Below, piece by piece: positions 59,273 to 64,000 of a DNA stretch of 64,000 nucleotides; the stretch's first letter is position 1; each line of letters begins with the position of its first letter. Both the position numbers and the translations under genes were made by a program. The DNA is taken from contig LLCB01000246.1 of assembly GCA_001414345.1 (NCBI GenBank), positions 1 to 64,000 on the forward strand. Reading direction: 5' to 3'. The notes beneath the pieces were generated by a model, which had not been told where the DNA came from, made no database searches, and saw only the letters and a program-made list of their open reading frames with translations. Source of the DNA: Hymenoscyphus infarciens. Lineage: Eukaryota > Ascomycota > Leotiomycetes > Helotiales > Helotiaceae.

Positions 59273-60892
59273 TAAGAAGGAGGTGCTTGCAGCACTCTTC
59301 GCAGGGCTGAACGTTGCGTTAGTTTTACAGTGCTTTATTTTGAGCGGGGGTGGCGTTTAATTGTATGGAGTAGCCAACAGCGAAATACCAAATGAATATC
59401 GTAATAGAATGCGCATAGCCTGCAACCTGGATGCAATAGAACCATGAAGAAGTGTAAAAACTGGGTAACTCATACTTGTGGCGCGATGGACAATAAAAGC
59501 GACAGTGCATGGCCCATTGTCCTAGCTTTCTAGCAGAATTCGAAGTACTAACCTGAATAATCTCGCACAATTAATATGTCTGTTTAGAGATCTAGGTTCA
59601 TTATCTGAATTACCCTCGAGAATTGGGAGAACTAGAACTAGGTAAATAAGCACCCTGAAATATTTACTGCCGTTTTTAGTGCCCATCGCGAGAGTCTTCA
59701 AATTCGGAAATATGGTACTCCGAGGTCAGTGTGTGCATTTTTAATCAGTCCAGAGTCGTGGGGTTCCATAACCTACGACAAGAAATGGACATATAATAAC
59801 TCCTAAAGAAAGCACGTCAGTACTTTTTGGAACTATACTAAAGCCAATGACAGGTTACGTGTACGAACACAACAGTTGGTCTCGAGATGTGCAATTTGTT
59901 CCAAAACTGGTCACCTTCGCGTAAAATGAAGCAGGATGCATGGCCGCCGTGACAAGGTCTTGCTGCCACCAGGGGGAGAGTCGAAAATCCGACCTTGGTG
60001 TAAAGAGGAACATATGTTGCCCACTTTTGATTAGCACCCGGAGGGAAATGGATGAACTGTGCTCAAATCAGATTAATTAGATGCCTGCTTTGTCTATTAT
60101 TGCAACCTTTTCCTGGTACAATTTCCAGGTTTTCAGGGCAATTTTAAGAACACCTGCAAACCCGGGTGCTTCCAATGTGGATTCAAGGGTCGTGCTGTTG
60201 GCACAATCACAGTGAACCAAACTCGTGCCCAACTGGCATCAATAACCTCCAAGTCCCACTTTCCGTGAGCTGTGCATTCCTTACTAATCATTGCACATCA
60301 CGTAAAGAATGAGTAACTATCAGCATGAGACGACTCCCCACGTCAATGAAGAATAATACAAGCCACGATAAGTCTCGTAACAGAGTCAGGAGGCAGAACT
60401 GGGCCTCTCGGACCTTCAAACCAATCGAACAGCAATGTTGTAAGAGCATGAGAATTAACTCATCGCCTGTGCCGTCCGCCTTTGGGTTGAAATCCAAAAT
60501 CTTAACTACAACCAACGTCAGGAAAACTTGGTAGATAGGTAGAGATTTCTGAACAACCCCGTTGTTGGAGGTCTGGTGAGAGCTTGAGATTTTACTCATC
60601 GCACGCCCGGTCGTGACCGGGCACAGTTTGAAAATTTTGTTCTTAACCAACAAAACTAAGAAAGCATGTTTGTTTGAAACCGCGTAGTAGTAATACGGGT
60701 GACTAACCCAACACCTCGACAACCCGACAACAAACGGGGCTTTACACATCGCAAAAATTCGATTATAAAGTAGCAGGAATACCGCAAAATATGGAAAACA
60801 ACAACTCATTCTAAACATTTCAGCTTATTCGCACTTCAAAAGCAAAAATCAAGAAACATTCCAGGCTTCTGCACCGCCGAAATCAACAAAAA
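59273..60892. other. Intergenic region between bZIP gene and GMC pseudogene
   Basis: Normal composition, no recognisable gene. A 176-codon frame on the minus strand (60,288-60,818) is Cys/Leu/Phe-rich with no domain. A perfect 8-bp-arm palindrome (GCCCGGTC-GT-GACCGGGC) lies at 60,605-60,622. Confidence 0.5.
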
Positions 60893-63061
60893 TTGGATCC
60901 ATTGGAGCAACCGCAAAGGAGTTCGACTTCATCGTTGTTGGCGGTAGTCAAAGCAATCCCCTCTCCGAAGTCTAAATCACTTCCAACTGAATACCGAGGT
61001 GGTACTGCCGGAAACGTGGTTGCAGGCTGTCTCGCTGAGAACCCTAACGTTTCCGTTTTGGTAATCGAGGCGGGCAAGGGGTACGAAATTTCCTATTCCA
61101 ACTTCTTAACAACAAGTCCTAACACTTGCTGGCAATCCTCATAAGCAATCAATGATCACAACCCCAGCTCGAGCTTTCGAGAACCGTGGAAGCGAATATG
61201 ATTGGGCATATAATTTCATAATGATCGACCGCCCTGAATACACCCCTGTGGAAAAGCCAAAAATCGTGGAAAAATCTTGGGTAAGTTGAATAACACTTCT
61301 TTCCCTAATATGAGGCTGATATGAAATGCTTTCCGTAGGTGTGAGTAGCTCATTTACTATACCAGGGTTCGAGGAAGTACTGCAACCTTTGATTATTGGG
61401 CGGCTTTAGGAGGAGACGAGTGAAACTGGGAAAACACCAAGGAGTATTTTGACAAGGTAAGCCGCTGAAATCCAAGTGACAGGTTACTTGAGCTAACAGA
61501 AACACAGCCTGCTTGCTACCACCACGACGAAGGCCTCTTCAACCCAGACCATTCAAAAGTAGGCCGAAATGGCCCATTGCACGTCTCCGTCACCGATCTC
61601 ATCCCTGAAATGAAACCATTTCGAGATGCCCTCTCAGAAGCCTGGGTCAGCAAAGGCTAAATAAATTATCCGAAGACATCTATTCCGGCACAATTAATGG
61701 ATTAACCCACTGTATGAACACAATTTACAAAGCGTTCCGATCCTCCTCCTACGTCTTCATCGAAGGAAAGGCAAACATCACAATCCTCGCAGACACCCAT
61801 TCAAAGAATCTCATCAACGAGGATGGTGTTGAGACAGGAGTTACTGTGTTTGGTGCCAATGGTGAAAATGTTTCTTTCCGTGTGAAGAAGGAGGTTGTTG
61901 TCTCATCTGGTGTTTTTGAGTCCCCAAAGCTTTTGATGCTCTTTGGTATTGGACCCGAGTAGGAGCTTTCAGCCCACGGTATTAAGTCGCTCGTCAAATC
62001 TGAGCATGTCGGGCAGAATTTGCTCGATCACCCTATTCTCGCTCATGTCTTTAAGCTGAAAGACGGGCTAGGACTCGAAGACCATCTCCTTCGCGCTGGT
62101 CCACAGCATGATGGAGCCATTGCGGCATACAGAAAGAACAAAACTGGACCTCTCGGCAGTGGTTTACTTGAGTTGGTTGGCTTTCCGCGTATTGATGAGT
62201 ACTTGAACCAAAGCAAGGAGTATGTCTCCTCCAAGAAATCGAATGGTGGTGTTGATCCTTTCGGCCCAGGAGGACAGCCACATTTTGAGTTTGACTTTGT
62301 GGTAAGTGAAGCAAACCCCTTTTCTTCTCATCCCCGAAACGATCTAACTTTTCATGGCCAATGTTTTCCGACGCATTCCAATGGCATATCCCCACTCCTG
62401 CAACTGGTTCTTGGGTGACAGTCATCGTCGACCTTCTCCGTCCATTATCGCAAAACAGACAGGTCAAATTGAACTCATCCGATCCCTTGGTCCAACCAAA
62501 CGTCAACTTGAACTTCTTCTCTCACGAACTCGACATCGTGGCTCTTCGCCAGGGCATCCGATTCGTGGACGACTTATTGATGAGCGGCGATGGATTCAAG
62601 GATATCATCGGTGAGGGTGGGTTTTCTCCAACGGTCTCTTCCCCTTTCATGTTGATACTGACGCCGATAGACTATCCATGGCCCATGCCACGACACTCTG
62701 ACGAGGCAATGAATAAAATGATCCTCGAACGCTCCCAAACCGGTTTCCGTGCGTCAACACCCCCCCCCCCCCTCATCGTTCAATAACTAACAAATATACC
62801 ACAGACCCATGTGGAACCACCCGCCTCTCCAAGAGCATCGAATAGGGCGTAGTCGACAATCAACTCAAAGTCCACGGCGTCAAGAACCTCGGTGTAATCG
62901 ATGCCTCCGTCTTCCCTGTCGTCCCTGATTGTCGTATCCAGAACGCCGTCTACATGGTCGCAGAAAAGGTACGTAGTTCTGATTTATCGCATCGAGACAG
63001 CTTGTTAACAATTCTCTAGGGAGCCGACATCACCAAAGCGGCGTATCCAGAATTATATTGA
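60893..63061 (+). pseudogene. GMC (glucose-methanol-choline) oxidoreductase pseudogene
   Basis: Fragments match a flavin (FAD) alcohol oxidase/dehydrogenase of about 600 residues in order. The FAD-binding start EFDFIVVGG is joined by an intron to GTAGNVVAGCLAENPNVSVL. ITTPARAFENRGSEYDWAY, VRGSTATFDYWAALGGDE, SGTINGLTHCMNTIYK, VVVSSGVFESPKLLMLFGIGPE and GQNLLDHPILAHVF follow. The C-terminal domain keeps HPCGTTRLSKSIE, VIDASVFP and IQNAVYMVAEKGAD before the stop at 63,059. Premature stops lie at TGA 61,421, TAA 61,658, TAG 61,960 and TAG 62,843, with single-base frameshifts near 61,255-61,360 and 61,660. No good ATG precedes the FAD motif. Most intron borders are still intact, so inactivation looks fairly recent. 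The stops at 61,658 and 62,843 fit CAA/CAG to TAA/TAG changes of the RIP type; 61,960 and 61,421 do not fit CpA. Confidence 0.9.
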
Positions 63062-63403
63062 GTACCTCGGGTATGGTGTTGAGAACCCGTTGGTCGGAGG
63101 TGGTGTTTGACGTCGAGGTTGTGGTAGAAAGTGGGTTAAAGGTGGAGTCATAGAAGGATGTATATAGTAGTTAATAGTGGAAAACGACTCCGTCTTCGGG
63201 GCACTTTGGCGCAGATGGTCTAACCTTCAACTGTGGTTGTGATAATTCGGGAATTCGGAGATTCGGGAAGCTGGGGCGAACGTAATGTTCGGATATTAAA
63301 ACAGATTAATATTACTTTCCTAATTGATTCTTTAGCAAATTATTATTTATTATTCAATGACATATCGATGATGTGTTCATGTATAAACGATGATCCTCCT
63401 CCT
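63062..63403. other. Downstream flank of the GMC pseudogene
   Basis: Balanced to AT-rich sequence with no gene. A short stretch at about 63,199-63,222 (GCACTTTGGCGCAGATGGTC) resembles a tRNA 5' half but lacks a matching 3' half. Confidence 0.45.
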
Positions 63404-63630
63404 CCCTGTAGATAAAAAAGTTGGCACCACAATTTAGCGACCCTACTAACCGCGCGACGTATAACTAACAACTAATTGTAAAAATTTAACAAAAATGTAA
63501 GAAGATGCGTTAGATACTAGCTTACTATGAAACTAAGTGCTAGAGTTTTTTTAACTCATTTGCGGTGTATTGTTAACGTTGCTAGTTCTCGTAGAATAAA
63601 GTAATGCTGCTACTTATTCTGTCTACCGGG
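63404..63630. mobile_element. MITE-like element with terminal inverted repeats, copy 2
   Basis: This 227-bp relative of 57,222-57,459 begins CCCTGTAGATAAAAAAGTTG, and its right end read on the minus strand begins CCCGGTAGACAGAATAAGTA. The outer ~20 bases match those of copy 1 at both ends, and both contain GCGACGT about 75 bp from the left end. It is more diverged than copy 1. No coding frame and no clear target-site duplication. Confidence 0.65.
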
Positions 63631-64000
63631 AACTAGCTCCTCCTCAGAAAAGTTCGCAGCTGGTACCATCGCGAGCCAACCAAGAACCACGCTGTTTCGG
63701 CCCATGCATATCTTGTTGTATGTCGCTGTGGTAGTCGTAGTAGCTCAGCTACTAATACACTACGGGATTTTTTATTCTCTCTTCTCTCCTTCCTTCTCTA
63801 CCTTGGCTTTACTTCCCATGTTCCCCCCCCCCACAATTTGTGATCACTGATTTTAGGTAGTACTACTACCTAACTTGAACTTTTGAACAGTACTACTATC
63901 TAACTCCACACTCTAACTCCAACCACTCTCCAACTTCAACTGCTTTGTAGCTCCTGGGTGTTTCTTCTAAAAACTTGAAACATTTTAGTATTATTATAAC
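63631..64000. other. Right edge of window; no gene seen
   Basis: Normal composition with an imperfect repeat of AGTACTACTA(C/T)CTAACT at about 63,858 and 63,890, and a C-run at about 63,823-63,832. No coding region can be supported before the window ends. Confidence 0.45.

Noticed and set aside
60288..60818. 176-codon minus-strand frame before the GMC pseudogene
   Set aside because: Cys/Leu/Phe-rich without domain or membrane topology that makes sense. The translation looks random.
49741..63061. Secondary-metabolite gene cluster
   Set aside because: There is a P450 and a bZIP but no PKS, NRPS, terpene cyclase or dedicated transporter, and the GMC oxidase is dead.
63199..63270. tRNA-like start (GCACTTTGGCGCAGATGGTC)
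   Set aside because: It resembles an acceptor strand plus D-arm, but no anticodon stem, T-arm with TTCGA loop or complementary 3' acceptor strand follows at the right spacing.

Overview
The window is nuclear DNA of a filamentous ascomycete (Pezizomycotina; a leotiomycete is possible but not proved). It alternates GC-balanced gene islands with very AT-rich blocks. In those blocks CpA and TpG are almost absent and TpA is in great excess, the signature of repeat-induced point mutation (RIP). Genes carry short introns of 49-140 bp with GTAAGT-type donors and CTAAC/CTAAT branch sites.

Layout: (1) 1-4.4 kb, AT-rich repeat block. (2) 4.4-13.4 kb, gene island with an ACS/Dal5-type MFS transporter (minus) and an F-box protein (plus). 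(3) 13.4-19.45 kb, AT-rich block with a solo LTR and repeats shared with block 1. (4) 19.45-26.85 kb, gene island with a plasma-membrane Na+/H+ antiporter of the Nha1/Sod2 type, a RING-H2 protein and a doubtful acidic ORF, all minus. (5) 26.85-49.74 kb, AT-rich block. It opens with eight copies of a ~175-bp satellite, then holds two complete but mutationally destroyed Ty1/copia retrotransposons with paired LTRs and 5-bp target-site duplications. After these come a gag-like remnant and an inverted array of ~100-bp repeats. (6) 49.74-64 kb, gene island with a cytochrome P450, a GH105 unsaturated rhamnogalacturonyl hydrolase, a five-exon catalase (minus), a small bZIP factor, a GMC oxidoreductase pseudogene and two MITE-like inverted-repeat elements.

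The intact genes are ordinary housekeeping or metabolic genes. The P450, GH105, catalase, bZIP and dead GMC oxidase sit together next to heterochromatin-like DNA, but there is no backbone synthase, so I do not call a biosynthetic cluster. I found no clearly novel system. The best structural results are transposon boundaries resolved to the base: three LTR insertions, each with a perfect 5-bp duplication. Several gene models were corrected by hand, including a GC-AG intron, a 10-residue terminal exon and an intron that removes an in-frame stop.
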